Below are positions 22,198 to 28,611 of a DNA stretch of 28,611 nt, piece by piece; position 1 is the stretch's first letter; each line of letters opens with the position of its first letter. The DNA is from PALSA-1196 sp036833805. GTDB taxonomy: Bacteria > Pseudomonadota > Gammaproteobacteria > Steroidobacterales > Steroidobacteraceae. The notes under the pieces are model-generated. The model was not told the origin of the DNA and ran no database searches. It saw only the letters and a program-made list of their open reading frames with translations. A program made the translations under genes and the position numbers. Where the stretch lies: contig DAITPA010000021.1 in the NCBI GenBank assembly GCA_036833805.1, positions 1-28,611 on the forward strand, written 5' to 3'.

Positions 22198-23538
22198 ATG
22201 TCCGCAGAACGAGGCCGCGCTACGAATTCCTTGCGGCCGCTCGCCGATCGCATGCGGCCACGATCGCTCGATGAGTTTCTGGGCCAGGAACACCTGCTCG
22301 CGAACGGTAAGCCCTTGCGCGGTGCCATCGAAGCCGGACAACTGCACTCGATGATTCTCTGGGGGCCGCCCGGGACCGGCAAGACGACGCTTGCGCGTCT
22401 CATCGCGCAACGCTCCGATGCGCAGTTCATCGCGCTGTCAGCGGTCATGGCGGGTGTGAAGGACATTCGGGCGGCGGTTGAGTCTGCGCGCAGCGCGCGC
22501 GCGGCAACCGGCAAGCCGACCGTGTTGTTCCTCGATGAGGTGCATCGCTTCAACAAGACGCAGCAGGACACCTTTCTGCCCTTCCTCGAGGACGGCACGT
22601 TGACCTTCATCGGCGCGACTACGGAGAATCCCTCCTTCGAACTTGTGAATGCGCTGCTATCGCGCGCGCGTGTGTATGTGCTGCGAACCTTGTCCGTCGA
22701 GCACATCGTGGCGCTGTTGCGCACGGCGCTCGCCGACAATGAACGCGGCCTCGGCAGGCAGGAGCTGGACGCGGTCGCCGCAGCGCTTGAACTCATCGCG
22801 CGCGCCGCCGATGGCGATGCGCGCCGCGCACTCAACATGCTCGAGCTCGCGGCCGGTCTCATCGAGGCCTCTGGGAACGCGCGCACTTTGACTGTCGCGA
22901 TCGCGCAGGAAGTCGCAAGCGGCGGCCAGCGCCGCTTCGACAAGGGTGGCGATCAGTTCTACGATCAGATCTCGGCGCTGCACAAGGCGGTGCGCGGCAG
23001 CGATCCTGACGCGGCGCTTTATTGGTTGTGCCGTATGCTCGACGGCGGCTGCGATCCTCTTTATATTGCGCGCCGCGCCGTGCGGATGGCGGTCGAGGAC
23101 GTAGGACTTGCCGACCCGCGCGCTTTCGCCATGGCGCTCGATGCCTGGGATGCCTACGACCGCTTAGGAAGTCCCGAAGGAGAGCTCGCCATCGCAACTT
23201 TGGTCGTTTATCTCGCCTGCGTGCCGAAGAGCAACGCCGTGTATGTGGCCATGGGCGAGGCCCAGGAGGACGTCGAGAAATTTGGAACTCTCGATGTGCC
23301 GCTGCGTCTGCGCAACGCGCCGACGGGTCTCATGAAGGGCTTGGGCTACGGCCGCGGCTATCGTTATGCGCATGATGAGACCGACGCCTTTGCGGCGGGC
23401 GAGCGCTATCTGCCCGATGAGATGCCCGATCGGCACTATTATCGCCCCGTGCCGCGCGGACTTGAAATCAAGATTGCCGAAGCTCTGGCGCGGCTGCGGT
23501 CAAAGTCCCGGCGCGATCCGGCGCGAGATACGACATGA
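22198..23538 (+). CDS. rarA: Replication-associated recombination protein A (RarA/MgsA)
   Basis: AAA+ ATPase of the clamp-loader clade acting at stalled replication forks. From ATG 22198 it is 446 aa, matching the 447 of E. coli. Motifs: PLADRMRP, GQEHLL, Walker A GPPGTGKT (56-63), Walker B FLDEVHRFNK, ATTENPSFE (sensor 1 region) and GDARRALNMLE. The C-terminal part includes YDQISALHKAVRGSDPDAALYWL and LRNAPTGLMK. An earlier ATG at 22165 inside lolA has GGGAG only 3 nt away and is an alternative start. Its stop overlaps the serS start as ATGA. Confidence 0.95.
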   Translation: MSAERGRATNSLRPLADRMRPRSLDEFLGQEHLLANGKPLRGAIEAGQLHSMILWGPPGTGKTTLARLIAQRSDAQFIALSAVMAGVKDIRAAVESARSARAATGKPTVLFLDEVHRFNKTQQDTFLPFLEDGTLTFIGATTENPSFELVNALLSRARVYVLRTLSVEHIVALLRTALADNERGLGRQELDAVAAALELIARAADGDARRALNMLELAAGLIEASGNARTLTVAIAQEVASGGQRRFDKGGDQFYDQISALHKAVRGSDPDAALYWLCRMLDGGCDPLYIARRAVRMAVEDVGLADPRAFAMALDAWDAYDRLGSPEGELAIATLVVYLACVPKSNAVYVAMGEAQEDVEKFGTLDVPLRLRNAPTGLMKGLGYGRGYRYAHDETDAFAAGERYLPDEMPDRHYYRPVPRGLEIKIAEALARLRSKSRRDPARDTT

Positions 23539-24815
23539 TCGATCCGAAGTTATTGCGTGCCGATCCGCAGGGTGTCGCGCACAATCTCGCACGCCGCGGC
23601 TACCTGCTCGATGTCAAGTCTGCACGCGCGCTCGAGGAGCGGCGCAAACACTGGCAAGTTGAAACTGATCGGCTGCGTGCCGCTCGCAATGCAAATGCGA
23701 AGAAAGTGGGGATGGCGAAGGCACACGGCCAGCATATTGCCGCATTCATCGCCGAAGGCGACGGCCTCACGAGCGCCCTGACGCAGGCCGAGGAGGAACT
23801 CACCGGCGTGCAGGCCGAGCTCGACGAATGGCAGCTCGGCCTGCCGAACCTGCTGCACGAATCTGTGCCCGACGGTGATGATGAGGGCGCGAACGTTGAG
23901 CTGCGCCGTTGCGGGAGGCCACCGACATTTGCATTCAAGCCGCAGGATCATGTGCAGCTCGGCGAGCGGCTCGGCCTTGATTTTGAGAGTGCTGCGCGCA
24001 TCTCTGGTGCGCGCTTTGCTGTCATGCGCGGGGAGCTTGCGCATCTGCATCGCGCGCTTGCTCAGTTCATGCTCGACCTACACACGCGTACGCATGGCTA
24101 CACGGAAGCCTACGTACCGTATCTCGTCGCAAGGGCAGCGCTCATCGGCACGGGTCAGCTGCCTAAATTCGAGGCGGACCTCTTCGCGGTCAAGGGCGAT
24201 CCGGGCTTCTATTTGATCCCGACCGCAGAAGTTTCGCTTACCAATCTCGTGCGCGAACAGATTCTTCCGGCGGAAGGCTTGCCGGTGAAGCTCGTGGCCC
24301 ACACGCCGTCTTTTCGCTCCGAAGCCGGATCGCACGGCAAGGACACTCGCGGCATGATCCGTCAACACCAGTTCGAAAAGGTTGAGCTCGTGCAGATCGT
24401 GCGAGCCGCCGACTCCTACGCGGCTCTGGAAGCCCTGACCGCGCATGCCGAAGAAGTCTTACAGAGGCTCGCGCTGCCGTATCGTGTCGTGGCTTTATGC
24501 GCGGGCGACGTCGGCTTCAGCAGCGCAAAGACCTATGATCTGGAGGTCTGGCTGCCGGGGCAGGAGCAGTACCGCGAGATCTCCTCCTGCAGTAATTGCG
24601 AGGCCTTTCAAGCGCGACGCATGCAGGCACGCTGGCGTAATCCGGAAACGGGCAAACCTGAGCTCGTGCACACACTGAATGGATCGGGCGTCGCCGTCGG
24701 CCGCGCCGTCGTCGCCATTCTCGAGAACTATCAGAACGCGGACGGCTCGGTGAGCGTTCCGGACGTGCTCAAGCCGTATATGGGCGGCGTCGAGCGGCTA
24801 GCACCCGCTGGCTAA
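23535..24815 (+). CDS. serS: Seryl-tRNA synthetase
   Basis: Class II synthetase charging tRNA-Ser and tRNA-Sec. The 426-aa protein begins with MIDPKLLRADPQGVAHNLARRG, continues into the tRNA-binding antiparallel coiled coil (about 30-110), and has motif 2 FRSEAGSHGKDTRGMIR and motif 3 LNGSGVAVGRAVVAILENYQ. EISSCSNCEAFQARRM is typical. Translation is coupled to rarA through an ATGA overlap, with only a weak ribosome binding site. A substrate tRNA-Ser gene lies 3.7 kb downstream. No convincing terminator is seen in the 129-bp gap that follows. Confidence 0.97.
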   Translation: MIDPKLLRADPQGVAHNLARRGYLLDVKSARALEERRKHWQVETDRLRAARNANAKKVGMAKAHGQHIAAFIAEGDGLTSALTQAEEELTGVQAELDEWQLGLPNLLHESVPDGDDEGANVELRRCGRPPTFAFKPQDHVQLGERLGLDFESAARISGARFAVMRGELAHLHRALAQFMLDLHTRTHGYTEAYVPYLVARAALIGTGQLPKFEADLFAVKGDPGFYLIPTAEVSLTNLVREQILPAEGLPVKLVAHTPSFRSEAGSHGKDTRGMIRQHQFEKVELVQIVRAADSYAALEALTAHAEEVLQRLALPYRVVALCAGDVGFSSAKTYDLEVWLPGQEQYREISSCSNCEAFQARRMQARWRNPETGKPELVHTLNGSGVAVGRAVVAILENYQNADGSVSVPDVLKPYMGGVERLAPAG

Positions 24816-24944
24816 AGCGATCCAGGCCACTCTTAAGTCTTGTCCTTCTCGGCAGAGCTGACACCGCATGAGAAGTTGGGCACGTTAACTGCGCTAAGCG
24901 TCCCCCATTGTCAGGCACCGTAACCGCGCAGTTCGTGATGTGCC

Positions 24945-25361
24945 TTACCGGATGACCAGCACTGCGCAGCGCGCGTAGGCGATGATGAGTTTCGAAACCG
25001 AGCCCAACAGCCAGCGTTCAAAGAGCCCCTGTCCGCGATGTCCGGTCACGATCATGTCCGCCTGCCACTTCTCGGCGGCCGCAATGATCTGTTCGGCCGG
25101 ATGGCCCACGCGGATGTGAATAGCCGCGCTGATTCCCGATGCGCGCGCGCGCGCCTGCAGCTTCGCAAGCTCCTGCTCGAAATGGCTGCGTGCGGTCTCG
25201 AGGATCGCTTCGGTCTCGACATCCTCGGCGAACTCAGGTGGGCGGATCACGGCGACGATCGAGAGCTGCGCCTTGAAACATGTGACCATTTCAAGGCAGC
25301 GGTCAAATGCCTTCTTCGCAGGCTCGGACCCGTCGTAGGCCAATAGAATCTTATTGAACAT
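24945..25361 (-). CDS. Universal stress protein, UspA family, ATP-binding type
   Basis: A 138-aa single-domain USP. KILLAYDGSEPAKKAF at the N-terminus carries the adenine-contact D10. The C-terminal GHRG-X9-GS pattern (GHRGQGLFERWLLGSVSKL) fits the G-2X-G-9X-G(S/T) ATP-binding signature exactly. It is the last gene of the fluoride operon, 12 bp after the antiporter; AGGGG overlaps the antiporter's TAG and precedes the ATG. UspA genes are among those reported in fluoride-riboswitch operons. The precise role is unknown. Confidence 0.9.
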   Translation of the reverse strand: MFNKILLAYDGSEPAKKAFDRCLEMVTCFKAQLSIVAVIRPPEFAEDVETEAILETARSHFEQELAKLQARARASGISAAIHIRVGHPAEQIIAAAEKWQADMIVTGHRGQGLFERWLLGSVSKLIIAYARCAVLVIR

Positions 25362-25373
25362 GACAAACTTCCC

Positions 25374-26585
25374 CTACTTCGCTTGCTCCGCGCGCATCGC
25401 AGCCGCGGGCTCGGAGGATCGGTCTTGCACGTCAGCATTTTGCACCAGATGGCGCGGCAGGAAGAAGGCGTTGGCAATGAGCGTGGGTACGATGGCGCTG
25501 CCGATCACGGCCGCGATGAGATACGAATACTGCTGCTGGGTAATAATCCGGTGCGTCAAGCCGAAAAGCGCCGAGATGCTGCCAAACGTAAGCCCCGTCG
25601 ACATGAGAAGTGTCGTGTACATCGCTTCCTTGGGCGGGGACTTGAAGAACTTGGTGATCGGGTACACGCCGACGAACTTTGTCGCCATCTTTGCTGCAAG
25701 GAGCACGATCAATACGCCAAAGCCGGACACCAATGCCTGCACGGAGACGTATGCGCCTGCGCGGATGAAATAGAAAGGTGTGAGTAGCCCAAAGGTGAGC
25801 GTGCGCAGGCGCCGCACCAGAGCGTGATCTTTGCCCACCGTGCCGGCAAGAAGCATCCCGAGGATATACGCCGGCAGCACCGGCTCGCTATCTGCCCAGA
25901 GCGCGAGCGCACCCAAGCCGAAGATCGCCAAGAGCAGAAACTTGGCCTCGAGCTCCGAAGGGCGGCCGCCGAAGCGCTTGAAGAATCGCGGTACGAGCCA
26001 GGGAAGAATAACGAACGCCGCTGCGCTGCCGCCTGCGAACTCCAAAGTCTTGATAGTAAACGGCGAGAACTTGAAGCCGAGCGCAAGCACGGTTGCCAAG
26101 TCGTTGACGAAGCAGGCGGCGAGCAGGACTTTACCGTAATAAGTGCGATTGAGCCCGAACTCAAGCATCACCGCGTAGACCACCGCGACCGATGTGGTGG
26201 AGAGCGCGATTCCGGCGAGCCAGCTTGAATCACTGCTCCAACCCAAGGCATAGCGGGCGACGGCTGCACAGCCGAGAAACGGGGCGGCGAAGGCGACGAG
26301 ACCCACGACCACGGCCTGCTTCCATTCGCGGCGCATGACGTGCGGATCGAGCTCCGCGCCGGCCAAGAAGGTGAGCAACACGGCACCAGTGCTCGCGAGA
26401 AATTTGATCCAGGATTGATCAGTGCCAAGCGCCGTGGCGCCCAATGCGGCACCGATGATGAGCTGTGCGACCGTGCCCACGATAATCTCGGACATCGCGG
26501 TCGCTACGCGAAGCCAGATCGATAGCAGCGTAGCGATCAGCGCTAGCCCTATCCACAGGGCTGCAAGAGCATAGATCTGCGTCAC
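25374..26585 (-). CDS. CPA2-type cation/proton antiporter (Kef-like membrane domain)
   Basis: A 403-aa polytopic protein with about 12 hydrophobic segments and no C-terminal TrkA-N domain. FLAGAELD (73-80) resembles the Kef FLIGLELD motif, LSTTSVAVVYAVM marks the unwound TM4 region, and ND (161-162) in CFVNDLATVLALG stands where the ion-binding acidic pair lies in this superfamily. The substrate ion cannot be read from sequence. GTG 26585 is the start, 11 bp after DUF190. Being downstream of crcB and a fluoride riboswitch suggests a role in fluoride or proton handling; that is inference. Confidence 0.88.
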   Translation of the reverse strand: MTQIYALAALWIGLALIATLLSIWLRVATAMSEIIVGTVAQLIIGAALGATALGTDQSWIKFLASTGAVLLTFLAGAELDPHVMRREWKQAVVVGLVAFAAPFLGCAAVARYALGWSSDSSWLAGIALSTTSVAVVYAVMLEFGLNRTYYGKVLLAACFVNDLATVLALGFKFSPFTIKTLEFAGGSAAAFVILPWLVPRFFKRFGGRPSELEAKFLLLAIFGLGALALWADSEPVLPAYILGMLLAGTVGKDHALVRRLRTLTFGLLTPFYFIRAGAYVSVQALVSGFGVLIVLLAAKMATKFVGVYPITKFFKSPPKEAMYTTLLMSTGLTFGSISALFGLTHRIITQQQYSYLIAAVIGSAIVPTLIANAFFLPRHLVQNADVQDRSSEPAAAMRAEQAK

Positions 26586-26596
26586 ACGGGCACCGC

Positions 26597-26941
26597 TTAG
26601 GGCAAGCGCGATTGAGCTGCTTTGTGCTCGCCGATGACGTCGAAGCTCGCAGGAATGCGTGCATAGATCACATTGACGTTCTCGTGGCGAATGCTCTCCA
26701 GCAATCGATCCGCCATCTCGTCTGTCAGGATGAATTCGACCTTGACGGTCAGATCGCCCGCGAGCTCGAAGAAGTGCTGCTCATGCAGCACGCCGTGGCG
26801 ACCAAAGCCTGCGATGGCGCGGAATGCCGAGCCGCCGTGTACACCGATCGTCCGAGCATGCTCCAGCAACCACTCATACAGAAGCCGGTGGTGATGCTTG
26901 GTGTTTTCATGGACGTAGAAGCGCAGGTAGGTGCCGTTCAT
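26597..26941 (-). CDS. DUF190 family protein (PII-like fold)
   Basis: A 114-aa DUF190 protein. Members have a PII-like ferredoxin fold and are often encoded beside crcB. Visible family features are the N-terminal LRFYVHENTKHHHRLLYEWLLEHAR, the central GVHGGSAFRAIAGFGRHG and the C-terminal VNVIYARI. The ATG at 26941 lies 6 bp after the crcB stop. A sensory or regulatory role toward CrcB or the antiporter is plausible but unproven. Confidence 0.88.
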   Translation of the reverse strand: MNGTYLRFYVHENTKHHHRLLYEWLLEHARTIGVHGGSAFRAIAGFGRHGVLHEQHFFELAGDLTVKVEFILTDEMADRLLESIRHENVNVIYARIPASFDVIGEHKAAQSRLP

Positions 26942-26947
26942 ATAGGC

Positions 26948-27331
26948 TCATTTCCCGAGGACGGTCCGGACGAGCAATATCCCCGCGCCAGTCATGAACA
27001 AAGAACCGCCCAGGTGAGCCGCGGCCGCGCCGACTGCCCATGCGTACTGGGCCCTCAGGAGGAGCGTCATGGTCTCGGCGGAAAACGTTGAGAACGTGGT
27101 TAGCGCCCCGAGAAACCCGGTCGTGACTAGCAGGCGCGTTGCGGGGGAGATGTTGAGCGGGCCGGTGAGGGCCATCATGACGCCGATAATAAACGCACCG
27201 GCGAGATTCGCTGCCAGTGTCCCGAGCGGAAGCGTGGGAAATGTGGGGTTGAGCAGCACCCCGAGTCCCCACCGCGCCCACGCCCCGACAATGGCTCCGA
27301 TACCGATGACAAGCAGACTGGTCCAGGGCAT
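26948..27331 (-). CDS. crcB: Fluoride-specific ion channel Fluc/CrcB
   Basis: Dual-topology inner-membrane channel that lets fluoride leave the cell. From ATG 27331 it is 127 aa with four hydrophobic helices. It has GAIVGAWARW, the conserved N42 in ANLAGAF, and the TTFSTFSAE motif with the Phe-box residues F80 and F83. A longer frame to 27433 runs into the riboswitch aptamer and has no family resemblance. It is the first gene of the operon, with DUF190 6 bp downstream. Confidence 0.94.
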   Translation of the reverse strand: MPWTSLLVIGIGAIVGAWARWGLGVLLNPTFPTLPLGTLAANLAGAFIIGVMMALTGPLNISPATRLLVTTGFLGALTTFSTFSAETMTLLLRAQYAWAVGAAAAHLGGSLFMTGAGILLVRTVLGK

Positions 27332-27390
27332 TCGAGACTCGTTCTTCACGCCACCGTGTATTGACGTACCACCGAACGACGCGCTGTAGT

Positions 27391-27441
27391 CGCTGTGGCG
27401 CGCAGCGCCTACCGCACCGCCTGCATCCGGCATCGGTAGGC
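27391..27441 (-). promoter_or_regulatory. Fluoride riboswitch expression platform with competing stem
   Basis: The aptamer 3' segment GCCUACCG (27441-27434) has a perfect 8-nt complement CGGUAGGC downstream (27414-27407). That pairing would remove GCC from aptamer helix P1. CGGUAGGC also overlaps a local GGCGC-UGC-GCGCC hairpin (27409-27397). No U-tract follows the competing stem, so simple intrinsic termination is unlikely. Confidence 0.65.
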
Positions 27442-27483
27442 ATCATCAGCCTTGCGGCGGTTCGCGGAGGAATGCCATCTCCG
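27434..27483 (-). ncRNA. Fluoride riboswitch (crcB motif) aptamer
   Basis: The minus-strand RNA reads GGAGAUGGCAUUCCUCC, GCG, AACCGCC, GCAA, GGCUGAUGAUGCCUACC. This matches the crcB motif order known from the Thermotoga aptamer: a GAUG-containing 5' stem-loop, AAC-containing joining strand, a hairpin with a GNRA-like loop, and the CUGAUG...CUAC 3' end. P1 is GGCAU (27476-27472) with AUGCC (27443-27439). It lies about 100 nt upstream of crcB on the same strand. Confidence 0.92.
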
Positions 27484-27492
27484 ATGGATGCG

Positions 27493-27522
27493 ATCGTACC
27501 TGCTTGTCGTGGCCGGTGCCAA
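27493..27522 (-). promoter_or_regulatory. Putative promoter of the fluoride operon
   Basis: On the minus strand TTGGCA (27517-27522), an 18-nt spacer and TACGAT (27493-27498). The expected transcription start (about 27486) falls just before the aptamer, which supports the assignment. Confidence 0.5.
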
Positions 27523-27676
27523 TACGGACCACCAATCCGGCTGAAGCGGGTCGACCGTCAGGACGGAAAGCGCAACGGCACGCTTGTGCATGCGATGCTA
27601 TTGGCGAGTTAAACGCTCATCGCGACGGGAGCCTGCTCATAACGCGCAAGATTGGAGCGGTCATAACGGCGCGGGA

Positions 27677-28126
27677 TCACGCCCCGTTGCGTGTGCCCGG
27701 CCACGCGTCTTTTACCGTTGACACAACGGGGGCGTCGCTCGCCGAAGCAGCGTGCTCCAGAGTCTGTTTATCCAGATCGTGCTCGTACAGCTGCAACGGC
27801 TGCGCCTGGCGCAGAACTTCGCGGGCACGGGTGGTCTCGATGGCGACCCGCGGGAAGACGGCAATCGCCGCATGGCCTTCTTGCACCCCGTCACTTAAGG
27901 CGCGAACGTGGTCCGCTTCGCCCTCGCGGTCAAAGAGCGTGTGAAAATACGCTTGCAGCTTCAGCAAAAATGATTCGGCCGGAACGAGTCCGGCGTGTCC
28001 TGGCTCGTCGCTGGATGTCAGGTGTACGCGATCAGTCGGAAATGCTGTGTCGCCAGTACTCAGGCGAACGCGTACGCGATTGGCTGTGGGCTGATCACTG
28101 TATAGTGCGGCAATAAGAGCGCTCAT
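27677..28126 (-). CDS. Uncharacterised protein, possibly a general-stress (YflT/17M-like) protein
   Basis: A 149-aa soluble protein without signal peptide or membrane segment. It begins MSALIAALYSDQPTANRVRVRL, followed by TDRVHLTSSD, and later DHVRALSDGVQEGHAAIAVFPRV. This pattern resembles small stress proteins with a beta-alpha-beta domain (the YflT/17M or YsnF N-terminal type), but the match is weak and I would not assign a function. The start ATG 28126 follows GAGGCGAGG, a good ribosome binding site. It lies about 150 bp upstream of the fluoride promoter, so it is probably a separate unit. Confidence 0.6.
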   Translation of the reverse strand: MSALIAALYSDQPTANRVRVRLSTGDTAFPTDRVHLTSSDEPGHAGLVPAESFLLKLQAYFHTLFDREGEADHVRALSDGVQEGHAAIAVFPRVAIETTRAREVLRQAQPLQLYEHDLDKQTLEHAASASDAPVVSTVKDAWPGTRNGA

Positions 28127-28524
28127 AAGTCCTCGCCTCAGTAAAAAGTAACAACCGCCGCTAGCCGCATAAGGTGCCGCTTAGCCTATAAAGCGCTGGC
28201 GGACGTTAAGTTCCACGGCAGACCTAGGCAGGTGCGCGGGGCGAGGCGGAATCGAATGCGGTGAGCGCACCGGGAGCCAGTTGCGCGCAAAATGTTTACG
28301 GTTTCTTGTGCGCCTGATTTGGAGCCATGCGGAATTTGTCTGTGTCACTGTGTCGGCCGTTGCCCGTCCTGCAACCGACGAGATTGCATCCAGTCTTGAT
28401 AGCATTCGCCTCCTGAGTCGGCGGTTGGGCATGCCGAGTGAGTCGCTACGTTGCAGGGTGAAATCAATTTTACTAGCTATAATGGATTACATGTCAGTAA
28501 CATAATCAATTGATTTACAAAGTC
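28127..28524. other. Intergenic region upstream of tRNA-Ser
   Basis: About 400 bp without a convincing gene; frames here lack ribosome binding sites and family resemblance. The right part is distinctly AT-rich. It contains a perfect -10 TATAAT (28478-28483) for the tRNA, without a good -35, and a 12-bp palindrome AATCAATTGATT (28504-28515). Confidence 0.5.
28478..28483 (+). promoter_or_regulatory. -10 element of the tRNA-Ser promoter
   Basis: TATAAT, 41 bp before the mature tRNA 5' end; a start near 28490 would leave a leader of about 35 nt for RNase P to remove. The -35 is not clear: TTGCAG at 28451-28456 is 21 nt away. Confidence 0.5.
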
Positions 28525-28611
28525 GGAGAGGTGGCAGAGCGGTTGAATGCACCGGTCTTGAAAACCGGAGGTCCTTCACGGGACTCGTGAGTTCGAATCT
28601 CACCCTCTCCG
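28525..28611 (+). tRNA. tRNA-Ser (anticodon UGA)
   Basis: An 87-nt class II tRNA running to the window edge. The acceptor stem GGAGAGG pairs with CCTCTCC, and the last base G is the discriminator. The D loop has the AGCGGTTGAATGC pattern. The anticodon stem CCGGT/ACCGG encloses CTTGAAA with anticodon TGA. A long variable arm (GGTCCTTCACGGGACTC) and the T loop TTCGAAT follow. Any encoded CCA would lie beyond the window. Confidence 0.97.

Noticed and set aside
21906..22943. 345-codon minus-strand frame across lolA and rarA
   Set aside because: Ser/Arg-rich shadow of two well-supported genes; no recognisable domain.
27332..27433. 34-residue N-terminal extension of CrcB
   Set aside because: It overlaps the riboswitch aptamer and has no similarity to CrcB.
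28181..28505. Short frames on both strands before the tRNA
   Set aside because: No ribosome binding sites, no family resemblance, and they overlap the tRNA promoter region.
1..28611. CRISPR arrays, insertion sequences, prophage or toxin-antitoxin genes
   Set aside because: Looked for direct-repeat arrays, transposase motifs and terminal inverted repeats; none seen apart from the gspC tandem repeat.

Overview
This window looks like a chromosome segment of a high-GC gammaproteobacterium. The gene set and order match two conserved Gammaproteobacteria neighbourhoods: rne / rluC / maf(yceF)-yceD-rpmF-fabH, and clpS-clpA / infA-aat-(DUF482)-trxB / ftsK-lolA-rarA-serS. Three traits suggest a Xanthomonadales- or Nevskiales-like lineage, which is inference only: no plsX between rpmF and fabH, no cydCD or lrp between aat and ftsK, and an alanine-rich Lpp/OprI-type lipoprotein. 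I see no prophage, insertion sequence, transposase or CRISPR array. The window is core genome plus one accessory-looking operon.

Layout: 1-1596 is the catalytic half of rne (minus strand, running off the left edge), with a roughly 330-nt leader and a promoter whose -10 overlaps the divergent rluC promoter. 1984-5479 holds rluC, maf, yceD, rpmF and fabH. A bidirectional hairpin terminator separates fabH from a minus-strand lipoprotein gene. lexA (6215-6820) has two E. coli-type SOS boxes. An unknown 89-aa acidic protein gene meets lexA stop to stop. 7169-13213 is a type II secretion operon, gspC-gspD-gspE-gspF, on the minus strand. A 100-N assembly gap sits in a 33-bp tandem repeat inside the end of gspC. 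13405-18119 is an N-degron proteolysis block (clpS, clpA, aat) with infA and a FemAB-like gene. trxB follows, then the plus-strand run ftsK-lolA-rarA-serS. 24945-27483 is a fluoride-resistance operon read leftwards: fluoride riboswitch, crcB, DUF190, a CPA2-type antiporter and a universal stress protein. An uncharacterised stress-like gene and a tRNA-Ser(UGA) close the window.

How they work together: aat tags proteins with Leu/Phe, ClpS recognises the tag and ClpA unfolds the substrate for ClpP. GspC/D/E/F are the inner-membrane connector, outer-membrane secretin, ATPase and platform of a type II secretion system whose pseudopilins are not in this window. The fluoride operon couples an RNA sensor to a fluoride channel and three accessory proteins.

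Points most worth a second look: (1) the gspC repeat and the wrong-length N placeholder, where the repeat frame restores an ATGA overlap with gspD; (2) GspE lacks the usual tetracysteine zinc site; (3) the fluoride riboswitch has a perfect 8-bp competing stem, and its operon contains an antiporter and DUF190 without assigned roles; (4) yceD appears to be transcribed from a promoter placed for a leaderless or nearly leaderless mRNA. I did not find a clearly unprecedented system.
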